Positions 49,001 to 57,200 of a stretch of DNA of 64,000 nucleotides are shown in pieces; within the stretch, counting starts at the first letter, position 1; every line of letters starts with the position of its first letter. The notes beneath the pieces are model-generated. The model did not search any database. It was not told the origin of the DNA and saw only the letters and a program-made list of their open reading frames with translations. This DNA is from Phoronis australis. Lineage: Eukaryota > Phoronida > Phoronidae. Location: contig NMRA01000967.1 of NCBI GenBank assembly GCA_002633005.1, positions 13,640 to 77,639 of the forward strand, read 5' to 3'. The translations under genes and the position numbers were made by a program.

Positions 49001-50019
49001 CCTTTTACTGAGTTAATATCTATAGGTTTGACTTAGTCCATAACCTAAACATTTTCCTTTCGTATACCGTGGTTGGGTCTCCTTGCGTCTAGTTGGTCCA
49101 CTGTTGATAATTCTAAATGGTAACTTACCAACCGATAGTTATCCGAGAGATAGTGATAACTTTTGAGGGAAAATATATTGAAAACCAGAGAGCTCAACAA
49201 GTACAGATTAACCTATTAGCAAACTTTGTCCTTTTGATCTTTCAAATCGTTTAAATTAAATTCAACCCTATATCACCAGTGCAGTTTTTGACCACATATT
49301 AAAAATCGTCCATGCCTAAGCTAAGACAAAAGTAACGGATGGTGTCCCTCTAGATTGCACATGCCTTCTCACTGCATGTCATATAGGAAAACTAGTTCGG
49401 GCGAACAGAAAGTTCTAGACATTCCGTGAAAAACTTGCGACAAAGGGCGATAAAGGCACTGCACATGTGAAGTTCATCATATATTCCTGTACGCTTACGT
49501 CACTTTTTGACTGAATATGTGTTGTCTGATTCTTAATCATGATTGCCGTTTTTTAGACAAGTCTCATAAACAAATTTCATATTTAGAATACGAAGCTTAT
49601 CTAGTACTTTCGATCTTTCGGCATATAGTCTTGAGTACATTGAATGACATTTATTCTTTCAGAATGCCTTGTCTGTACCAGTCCCGGGAGGCACTGTATA
49701 CGTGAAGAGGAAACCGTGCAAGTTTGCTTCCAAACAGCCGAAGACGTACGGTGATGACCCGCATTCCACACACGAACACGTGCGCAGATTCATGCTTCCA
49801 AAGAACTCTTTTGTAAATGGAACGATGATAAATGTTGATCAGCAAAAACTAGTGGCCAACGGCTTGGTTCCAGAAGTTAACAACAATAGTGATTCTAGTG
49901 AGATGAGCTGGGTCGAGGATGACCAGCCCTTGTCAAGATCTGAATCTCCCAAGACGGAAAAGCCCAACCGTAGACCACGCCCCGTCACAGCGTGCGCGCG
50001 GTTGGTGTCGGCGAATTGA
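36812..50019 (+). CDS. Cyclic nucleotide-binding domain protein, CNBD1/CNBD2-like (whole gene, 9 exons)
   Basis: Nine exons (36812-37004, 38957-39044, 40741-40946, 42815-42942, 45040-45221, 45470-45562, 46624-46784, 47990-48912, 49663-50019) join with matching phases into 776 residues. Residues about 66-205 form a first cyclic-nucleotide-binding (CNB) domain: KQGDIGDCFYIMLTG, then FGEIALISEDSVRNAS (residues 168-183). That is a phosphate-binding cassette with Glu170 and Arg180 kept. About 40 polar residues (roughly 110-150) are inserted between strands. Residues about 222-389 form a second CNB fold (LPFDTRIVTQGQPIVGLHFI, VIGDVEMVFD) without the Glu/Arg pair, so probably non-binding. The C-terminal half is charged, with an Arg-rich patch at 510-526. 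No membrane segment. Likely an intracellular cAMP/cGMP-responsive or structural protein. Exon 4 appears twice because of an allelic duplication. The start ATG is the first suitable one; an upstream exon cannot be excluded. Confidence 0.85.
37005..38956. other. CNBD-like intron 1
   Basis: Intron with AT-rich sequence and, at 38267-38776, a probable MITE. No other gene seen. Confidence 0.5.
38267..38776. mobile_element. Probable MITE with imperfect inverted ends
   Basis: The left end GGGCCTTTCATACT and the inverse of the right end GGCCCTTTCATATT match with two differences. Inside, GTCGACG, GCGCAG and GTTAAC blocks occur in inverted order on the two sides. About 510 bp, no coding capacity, no clear target duplication. 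Confidence 0.5.
38957..39044 (+). CDS. CNBD-like exon 2
   Basis: Acceptor TGTTTCAG ends at 38956 and donor TG|GTAAGT follows 39044. 88 bp, entering phase 1 and leaving phase 2. Encodes EVLIEIIRRC and NEVIIKQGDIGD, the first strands of CNB domain 1. Confidence 0.88.
39226..39490. mobile_element. 265-bp MITE with about 38-bp inverted ends
   Basis: TGACTCATATTGACAAGGTG at the left and its inverse at the right (CACCTTGTCAATATGAGTGA) form the arms. Both continue inward to GGCGTGTACCA / TGGTACACGCC with a few mismatches. Lies in CNBD-like intron 2. Confidence 0.75.
40741..40946 (+). CDS. CNBD-like exon 3
   Basis: Acceptor TTTCACAG ends at 40740 and donor TTCG|GTAAAT follows 40946. 206 bp, phase 2 to phase 1. 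Encodes FYIMLTGKTSVYID, which completes the GDxGDxFYI motif across the junction. A polar insertion rich in Asp, Ser and Lys follows, then TTLGKFIICF leading into the phosphate-binding cassette. Confidence 0.88.
42815..42942 (+). CDS. CNBD-like exon 4 (copy A)
   Basis: Acceptor CATTTCAG ends at 42814 and donor AAA|GTACGA follows 42942. 128 bp, phase 1 to phase 0. Encodes AGKSFGEIALISEDSVRNAS and a following DLLVVHRDLFNSTLK: the phosphate-binding cassette and C-helix start of CNB domain 1, with the canonical Glu and Arg present. Confidence 0.92.
43265..43440 (+). repeat. Dispersed SINE-like repeat, copy 2
   Basis: Matches the reverse complement of 30770-30965. It lies inside the 435-bp block present in only one of the two allelic copies, so it may have contributed to an insertion polymorphism. 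A-box-like TGTAGTGGTAAAATTAG and GTTCAATTGCC are visible. Confidence 0.55.
43847..44593. repeat. Allelic duplication, copy B (contains duplicate exon 4)
   Basis: Second haplotype copy beginning just after the N at 43846 and lacking the 435-bp block 43011-43445. Scattered single-base differences from copy A. Confidence 0.8.
43997..44124 (+). CDS. CNBD-like exon 4 (copy B, duplicate)
   Basis: Same splice sites and same 42-codon protein segment as 42815-42942. The differences (TTC/TTT, ATC/ATT, GAC/GAT) are all synonymous. 128 bp is not a multiple of three, so using both copies in one transcript would break the frame. Treat as an allelic duplicate, not a tenth exon. Confidence 0.8.
45040..45221 (+). 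CDS. CNBD-like exon 5
   Basis: Acceptor CGACTACAG ends at 45039 and donor AA|GTAAGA follows 45221. 182 bp, phase 0 to phase 2. Encodes a charged helix (KQEQEYQERKDFVDSNPLF) joining the two CNB folds and the first strands of CNB 2. Confidence 0.9.
45470..45562 (+). CDS. CNBD-like exon 6
   Basis: Acceptor TTGTTTTAG ends at 45469 and donor AAAAAG|GTAATT follows 45562. 93 bp, phase 2 to phase 2. Encodes GQAKVTVVPSNHRRQF, the IIKGxAxV strand of CNB 2, then FDDVNIYDIQK. Confidence 0.85.
46105..46310 (-). mobile_element. tRNA-derived SINE, copy 2
   Basis: The minus strand reads TTAGCTCGTCAGCAGAGCG (A-box/D-arm-like) and, further on, GATAGAATCCGCGC (worn B box). It matches 15890-16120 including GGTAGACATCGG. 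Intronic. Confidence 0.6.
46624..46784 (+). CDS. CNBD-like exon 7
   Basis: Acceptor CATTCCAG ends at 46623 and donor ATAG|GTAAAA follows 46784. 161 bp. The only frame compatible with exon 6 (phase 2) and exon 8 (phase 1) is open throughout. It encodes a basic loop (TKGRTPTEHVCTQNQIRIRR) and SVEENEVI, which joins GDVEMVFD of exon 8. An inner donor at 46731 would give a frame that stops in exon 8, so this exon is inferred from phase and fold. Confidence 0.7.
46800..47628. repeat. ATC/CAC-rich simple repeat, split by a MITE
   Basis: Trinucleotide-rich sequence (CATCATCACCATC type) at about 46815-47015 resumes at 47562-47628. The 521-bp MITE at 47035-47555 sits between the two parts. Confidence 0.7.
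47035..47555. mobile_element. MITE with 12-bp inverted ends and TTATAA target duplication
   Basis: Left TTATAA (47029-47034) then CCAGCGTTCGAA; right TTCGAACACTGG then TTATAA (47556-47561). Inverted ends differ at one base. Sub-terminal GGCCCGGCGGGCCAG-type GC palindromes occur near both ends (about 47085 and 47510). No ORF. Lies in CNBD-like intron 7. The preserved flanking duplication suggests a fairly recent insertion. Superfamily not assigned; TTATAA could also be read as a shorter duplication overlapping a longer inverted end. Confidence 0.8.
47990..48912 (+). CDS. CNBD-like exon 8 (long exon)
   Basis: Acceptor TTTTTCAAG ends at 47989 and donor CAG|GTAAGT follows 48912. 923 bp, phase 1 to phase 0, 307 whole codons. 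Starts GDVEMVFDMATYLQTV, the degenerate cassette of CNB 2, followed by VMILDVKNYERLI. Then come long charged segments, an Arg-rich stretch (RRSTRRPRSRREL at about residues 514-527) and an acidic stretch (EEDDVYFDMETSHS). The rest appears disordered. Confidence 0.93.
48913..49662. other. CNBD-like intron 8
   Basis: AT-rich intron with canonical GTAAGT start and TTCTTTCAG end. Nothing else seen. Confidence 0.6.
49663..50019 (+). CDS. CNBD-like exon 9 (last coding exon)
   Basis: Acceptor TTCTTTCAG ends at 49662. 118 codons plus TGA at 50017-50019, phase 0. Encodes NALSVPVPGGTVYVKRKPCK and RRPRPVTACARLVSAN at the C terminus. Polar and probably disordered. Confidence 0.88.
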   Translation, partial: NALSVPVPGGTVYVKRKPCKFASKQPKTYGDDPHSTHEHVRRFMLPKNSFVNGTMINVDQQKLVANGLVPEVNNNSDSSEMSWVEDDQPLSRSESPKTEKPNRRPRPVTACARLVSAN

Positions 50020-51225
50020 CACTACTGAATGTTCCATCTGCTGCTTTCGATTGGTTTTTTTAGAAGAACCACTGAAGTTCACAGTAGTTGAGAAAACGAG
50101 GGGGATAAAGTATTCGGTACTGTTGTTTTTATTAGACAACTCTTACGCTAACAGGGTTTGCACCCCCAGAGTATCCAGCGAATTCCTCGGCACATCGAAG
50201 GCTTGACGGTGCCGTCACAGATTGACTAAAGTAAGCTAATTGCTATTCATGGTCTTCAGTTGGCCCGAATGTGTATTGGATGAGATAATTGCGATCGTAA
50301 AAAACGCGCCTGTTTAGCGTGCAAGTTTCAAAGTATATAAAAAAACGAATAACAAGTAAGTAAACGACCAACAGGGAAATGTAAATATTAGCCGTCTTCG
50401 AATTTTTAAAATCAGTGCATTATAAGAAAAATTAGCGAATAGGATTTCTTCAGCAGCGCGACTAAGCCACGAGTTAGTCACAGTCGCTTAGGCGTTGGGG
50501 TAAAAACCCAAATGTTAGCGAAGGAGTTGCCTCATCACACGCTTTAATTGTTCAACTTGCATAAAGGCTCCTCAACGCGGCCATCATGATACCTCAGGTC
50601 CGCTGAAACGAATGTGTCTTTGATCTTGTCCGCCACTTGACCTCCCAAAATGTGCCATTGAAATATTGTATGTACGAATTAAAATTTTAGTAAGTATACG
50701 ATTAGAAAATATCTGAAAATACTCGGAAATACCTCATTCATGAATTTCACCAGAAACAGTAGAGGGGAAGACAAATCTCTTAGCGTCTTCGATTCCACCA
50801 AGTACCTAGTCACCAGGTGGCATGACCGTTTCGTCCAACAGAGTCCGTTCAACTAGAACTGCTAATGAACATATCGTTGAAATCTACATTTTGGGTGTCC
50901 GCTCAGAACTAGTTTGTCCAAGGTACAACTTACGAAAAGGGTAAAAAAGGAAAGTTATCAAATGCAGACAAAGTTGCTTTGCGTTGCTTTTGATGCCCGA
51001 TATTACAAAATGTCACTTTTTTTCGTCTAAAAATACGGCATCTAATTACATGTGGAGATAATCTCACCCGATCAAAGTAAAATAATACGCTAGTCTTGGC
51101 ACTTACGAAATAAATGGCCACAAATGAAAGCTCAGCATACCACAATAACTATCAATAGCCCATCACACAAAGTGGACTTGGCAAAGCACTAGAGAGCGAA
51201 GAGGACCGCACCCAAAACAACACAC
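50020..51225. other. CNBD-like 3' UTR and tail-to-tail spacer
   Basis: Plus-strand signals for the CNBD-like mRNA could be ATTAAA at 50678-50683 or AATAAA at 51109-51114. The second lies only about 130 bp from the FEZ signal on the other strand. No other gene seen. Confidence 0.45.
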
Positions 51226-51243
51226 AAAGATACAAGTAAGACT

Positions 51244-51249
51244 TTTATT
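51244..51249 (-). promoter_or_regulatory. FEZ polyadenylation signal
   Basis: AATAAA on the minus strand, followed within 30 bases by an A-rich, CA-rich stretch; candidate 3' end of FEZ. Confidence 0.55.
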
Positions 51250-51344
51250 CTCGTAAGAATGGTAACAACACATATTGTAGCAAAACTAGTTTCCACTAAA
51301 GTATGCTCACGTGCAGGTCAAAGCACTACTAGAGAGAGCCTCCC

Positions 51345-51445
51345 ATAGACGCTAGAACCTCGCACAACCAAAGATATTGACAGGTATTGCAAGTTAAGCA
51401 CGTGACCCCACTGGCTTTACTCGCGAGATTCTCGAGTCAACGGAA
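51345..51445. repeat. Partial relative of the 127-bp MITE
   Basis: GACGCTAGAACCTCGC, AGATATTG and AGCACGTGACC occur in the same order as in the elements at 6303 and 13855, but the inverted ends are not both present. Confidence 0.4.
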
Positions 51446-52715
51446 ATCAGCCCTGGATACTCTAAACTAAGAGATAAATGTCAAAAGGTTCATTGGAACA
51501 CATGTCTGAAGTCGCACCTTGTGCTAATTATGTCAAGGCAAAATTGCAAAATTCATACTTATATAACTAAGGTATTCAGCAGTGAATCCCATTCAAACAA
51601 TCACTGAACTTCCTTCAATTTCAGTCCCTGGTGTTATCAGGAGTAATTAAGAACTCTAACCTGCAGTGTTGAAGAACCAAAACAAAGTGCTCAAAGTAAC
51701 AGTTCCCAGGTGGCGCTGCATGAGTCGCTAAGTTAATGGCTGCATATCAAGTTAGCAACTTCACAGAATGTTCAGTCTTTTTTGAAGTACAAGGTTTTGC
51801 ATTTTGTGAATAAACAGTAAACCCACGATACAGTTAAGTACAATTAAAGATACAGAATTTTCCAAAACAAAAAATTTTGCGATTTCTTTATCTGTATCGC
51901 GGAACTGAAAACTATTAACTGCAAAAAATATAAACTTGACCTTTGTGTAAAACATTCTTCAATTGAGTGGCAGCAACATTGGACATCAGCTGTTTAATTT
52001 CACACCAAGCTAGATGAACTTCCCAGCTTTGAACTAATTTTGAGTTGCATATTTTAATATGTATTGCTTGCTCAATAACTTTACTATTGGTAACTTAGTG
52101 GAAAGAAAGTCTAATCTGCTGTAGGAACGCGCTATACCAACTTGACGTGGGAAAAATGCGATTAGAAAATGAAAACCAATAATCCATAAGTCCCTGAAGA
52201 TATTGATCACTAATAGTTTGAATGAGGGAAAGAAAACAACCTTGCTAACCTAATTAACACAAGTGGGGAGAACACAAAAAGCAATTCACTTCCTCAACGA
52301 AATGGGGAATTCCCTTTCTTGACGAAAACAGGAGATGAAGTGAACACGGTAAGAGTGAGTGGGCGACTGAAATTCCAGGGCAACTCAAGTACTGCAGAGG
52401 TATCAGTGTAATATTTTGCATTTCAAAGCGCCTGTGAACACACAACACATTACATTATGAATACTCTTAGCACAGCATATCACAAAGGGGAATACAGTTG
52501 TCCACGTAGGAGAAAATAGAAGGTAATGGATTTCTGTATTAACTTATGAGTGCTACACAATATCAGTGTGATACTGGATGCCAAATGGTTAACTGTAATT
52601 CAACAGGGCATCCGCAAGAAAGGAACGTTGCATACCCTTACCTCGGCAGCAGCTAATTAATATATTGTCAGACAGTAATTACGTGTATGACAACTAAGCA
52701 GCTAAACAGTTGCTG

Positions 52716-52842
52716 ACTTTTTCAATAGAAAGGGGATGTTCACAGGCACATGAAGATCACTTTTTCAATAGAAAGGGGATGTTCACAGGCACATGAAGAT
52801 CACTTTTTCAATAGAAAGGGGATGTTCACAGGCACATGAAGA
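52716..52842. repeat. 43-bp minisatellite, three copies
   Basis: ACTTTTTCAATAGAAAGGGG begins identical units at 52716, 52759 and 52802; the third is two bases short. No mismatch seen among copies. Within the inferred FEZ 3' UTR. Confidence 0.9.
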
Positions 52843-54250
52843 TCTAAGTTAGTATGGTGACTAAGTCATTAAGTGTTTTCCTCTATCAATGCTATATATC
52901 ATTACAACGATGCAAACTGGGGTACAAAGAGTACAAAAAATTTAAAACTTTAAAATATCCAAAATCTCATTTGAGTAAAACAAACAAAACGAAATACACA
53001 GACAATTCATTCAAGCTTAATTCATAGCCAGATAGGCTTCTATGCAAATGATAGTCACATCTTAACATTCAGCTAAATAATGAAATGCTTTAAAACACTA
53101 TGATACAGATATCAGCACATATTTACTATCACTACACTCCCTCTACACATGACTACAATGCAGCCACTCAAATCTTCAGCACATTTTGCTGGTCTCCACC
53201 AAATTTTCAAAACAGTACTTGACAACACATTCTTTAAAAAGTGTGAAATTTTCCCACTAAATAACATAAAACTTTCTCTACAAGAAACACCCAAAATGTA
53301 AAATGTTCCAATTATCATGAGGAAACCCATCGTATGTGGTTAGAAATTTACACAAGGCAATTTGTATATTTTAGAATGGGACTTTGAACAAAATGTCCCA
53401 AGACTAACTAAATTTGCTATGGCACCTTCTGGTCAACTAAACCAAGGGCCCGTTCCATCAAACGTCTTGAAGGCCATAGTCAAGACCGCCATAGGCATGT
53501 TACTACGTTACTGCAAAGACAACGCAGCATTTTGGCATCAGCGAAGTGAATACCACAAGATGTAAACGTGATCCAAGGTCACATTCCAGCTGAACGCCGA
53601 CCTTCAAAAACCACATTGACGAATAGATTAATTTCAGACCAAAAGTGTCTCGAGACTTGTCAGACATTTTGTCATCCCCTCGCTAGTAGCGAAAAAAATT
53701 TAATCTCACTCCAGTAAAGTAGAAAGTCTTTACGACCACACCCTGAATTGCAAGAAAATCAGACAATTTTTGTAAACAGTGATGAGTCAACAAAAACATG
53801 GCAAAAACGTTGCACAGTAATACTGAAGTGGCAGTGGAAGTCTTAAGTCACATTTCACGGAACAGACGTCTGCTCAGTGGAAACAAGCTTCCCCACAGTG
53901 CACACTCCACAATTCTGCTATTACAGTCAATAATCTATTAACTTAAGTTGACTGAAAGCTCTTCCCCCCAGTTTTCTCCACCCCCCTTTTCCTTACCACA
54001 GTCATAACACTACTCGCTGACTATACACTACTGCACATTTGTACACGTAATCGTTAGATACATGTAAAATAAGTTTCAACAATAAGCAACATGATTATCA
54101 TGACGTCACCTTAAATAACACATCGCAGTATACCGACTTGTATAAATATTGCACGTTAAACCAAGGACAATTCCTGACATTTCCACACGCATCAGTAGTC
54201 AGCCACTGTTTCAAGCTCGTGTTCACATCTAAGCAGGCATCTATCTCACT

Positions 54251-54270
54251 TCATGATGTGGGACACAACA
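54251..54270 (-). CDS. FEZ2: FEZ last coding exon
   Basis: The minus strand reads ATTTCAG| then TG TTG TGT CCC ACA TCA TGA, completing K-V-L-C-P-T-S-stop with the phase-1 end of the preceding exon. Only 20 coding bases, easily missed by gene finders. Confidence 0.85.
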
Positions 54271-57200
54271 CTGAAATATTAAGTAGTAAACACTGAGTGA
54301 AGGAGATGGAGCTAGTCAACACACTTCAAGAAAACCATCAGAGAAAGATAATATGGTGGCGTGTGTTCAACAGGTTTAAACAATTCATTAAGTATTTGAA
54401 TGATAACACTCTGACAGTAGCATGCCGAAAGGAGGGGGTGACAGGGCGACGGACCTTCACATCCAATCACTATTAATGTTTTTGAAGCAGCGACTAGTCT
54501 GTAGTTAATTGAATAAAGTCTCTATTTTATGTTTCATATTTTTTACTTTTCTTAGTGTTAAGGTCCATAAATTTGAGTAGAGAAAGAAGCATCCAATAAA
54601 AAATCGCTGCGTGCATCATCAACAAATCTCTGCATGCTACTGCACTCCCATCATAGGGCATGTGAGTCACTATTGCTAATCCAAACGAACATAGTCTGTG
54701 TTTCCAAACAGTATTGAGAGTAAAACAGAAAGATCTCTGAACAGATAATATTAAAAAAATATATTTTATCAACATCAGAGAAATTCAAAAAATAACGTCA
54801 GACAATTTAGATTACTCGGTTCTTATAACACATCAAACGGTTTACTTTAAAAATCAGCAGAGGTTTTCCAAGGCCAGTTTTTTGAGGTAAACCCTAGGAT
54901 GTGTTATAAGAACGGAGACATCCAGATGAGACTTTCTGGGTGTCATACAAGTTGTTAGCCTCATAACAGTGTTATTTGGAAACCACAAAACAGAGTACAA
55001 TGACACCTTCTACATCATTGAGATAACATAATAAAGCACATGGATATCCCTAAGATATCACATCAATAACCCCCCAAAATAGCATAGATATGAAGCTAAA
55101 ACATCGTGCAACTACAATATCATGCAGATCTTACTGCTGATATACAGTTGAAGGCCATGCAGTTTTACACGAGAAATTTTTTTTTCCAAAAACTGGAACA
55201 GTAGAACCATTCTAGTTGATACAATCTGTCACGGTTGAGGGCGTTACCTGAATAATTTTAAGATTAATGAGTTATAATACAGAATCGTGTGAACCATAAT
55301 TTTGCCTAAATCAAATTCATTGCAATGAAAGTGTCTTATACAGATTGTAATTACTATACGTTTCGCAACAAATAAATGCATTTGATACATCAGTGTCAAG
55401 CATCAATGCCAATCATGTCATTATTTTTTGCTCCTCCCATCTACTTCGAATTCTCAGATGAGGTAGTTCGTTTGTCTGAATCTCATAATCAGGGGTTTCC
55501 ACTACCAGTTATGTTGAAAAATAAGGGCACAAAAAAGTGACAGCAGCCAGCTAACACCCTCCCCATGAATTGTGGAGAACTCATACAGTGAGCACGGCAC
55601 GTACCTTTCAGAATGTAGTCTGTCAACAGTCCTGGTGTGCTGGAACTGTCCTCGTTAATGGCTTCAAGAACTGAAAACAGCACCAATATACAATTTAAAC
55701 TGCTCAACAAACGAGAAGAGAAATACCGCATGTACATATACAAAGCGACAAGACAAGAGCAAAGCGGAGCGTTGACATGCGCCCACGAATACATCGCAAA
55801 TGGTGTGCTTTTAGGGGGTTTTGTTTGTATCATAGAAATGGCCACTAGATGACACAAAATACGTCCAATCCATCTGAAAACCAGAAATTGTCACCGTTTC
55901 TTTAAAAGAAAGCCATTTACAACAACAACATGGCCACTAGGTGGCGCAAACTACGAATCCATCCGAAAACGAGAGGATAACGTCATCTCACTAATAGATG
56001 TCTATGTGCAAAATTTTATGGAAATCCGTTGAGGATATTTGAAGACACAGAGGTAAATGTAAAAAACTAAAACTGCCACTAGGGGGCACACCAGTACATC
56101 GATCTGTTCGAAAGTCGTCGTCATCCGTTGTCAACTTCATACAAGAGCAACGCAGAGCGTTGAAATGTGCCCACAATTGCACCGCATACGGTATCCTTCT
56201 AGGGTTGTTTATTGGTACCATAAAGTGGCCAGTAAAGGGCATATATGTAGTATGTTGTACTTAGCAAAATGGAAAGGCATGGTCATTGTCTCCTCAATAG
56301 GCTAGGGGCAAAATGTGAGTAATCTTCATAATACAAGCACATCCTATACACCAGTTGCTTAAAGCACCACAGAAACATAGAATTAAAAACAAATTTACCA
56401 ACATACGAGATTAGCACAGCATTAGAATGCCAGAAACAAATTTCTACTTGGAACTTTTCCTTCATAGTCACGAAGTAACACAAAGTATACACCTGAAGAC
56501 CTATGAAAATACAGAGGTCAATGTAAAATACTAAAATTGCCACTAGAGGCAAACACTAAAATTGCCACTAGAGGCATACCGGTAATCAGAATCATCCTAA
56601 AGTCGTCATCGTCCGTTGTCAACATCACATAAATACACTTGCTAAATTTAGTAAAGATCCTGCAAACGGTTTGGGAGATACAGCCATGGGCGCAAAAAAA
56701 CAAAACTGCCACTAGGAGGCGCCACAGTAGTCCAAATCGTCTGAAAATCATTGTCAGCTGTCTTCCTTATAGTAAGCACATACACGCCAATTTTCACAAT
56801 CATCCTTTGAGCGGTTTGGTTGATAGAGGGGTGGACGCAAAAATACAGACTCGAAAACAGTAAAAATGGCCACTAGGTGGCGCAAACTACGTCGAATCCA
56901 TCTGAAAACAGTAGGATAGCGTCATCTCACTAATAGGTGCCTACATACCAAATTTCATGAAAATCCGTTCAATACTTTTGAAGATACAAAGGTAAGCGTA
57001 AAAAACTAAAATTGCCACTAGGGGGCACACCGGTAGTCGGATTTGTCCGAAAGTTCGCACATGCCGTCCCATTCATGAATGGAACATATGTGCCAAATTT
57101 CATGAACGTATGTCAAAGGGTTTTGGAGATAGAGCAGCGGACGCCGGACGCCGCCCGGATGGACGGACGGACGGACGGACAGAGATGACGGCATAATGCG

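Larger units (their letters stand above)
51226..54250 (-). other. FEZ 3' UTR (inferred)
   Basis: From the FEZ stop down to a minus-strand AATAAA (TTTATT at 51244-51249) there is about 3 kb without introns, family H copies or coding signals. No other minus-strand AATAAA was noticed in it. The length is inferred from the signal only. It contains the 43-bp triplicate at 52716-52842. Confidence 0.5.

Noticed and set aside
52716-52842. Possible CRISPR-like direct repeats
   Set aside because: The three 43-bp copies are head-to-tail with no spacers and lie in an animal 3' UTR.
55489-55857. 122-codon minus-strand ORF as a single exon
   Set aside because: Only 55605-55670 is FEZ coding sequence, bounded by clear splice sites; the rest is intron and family H sequence.
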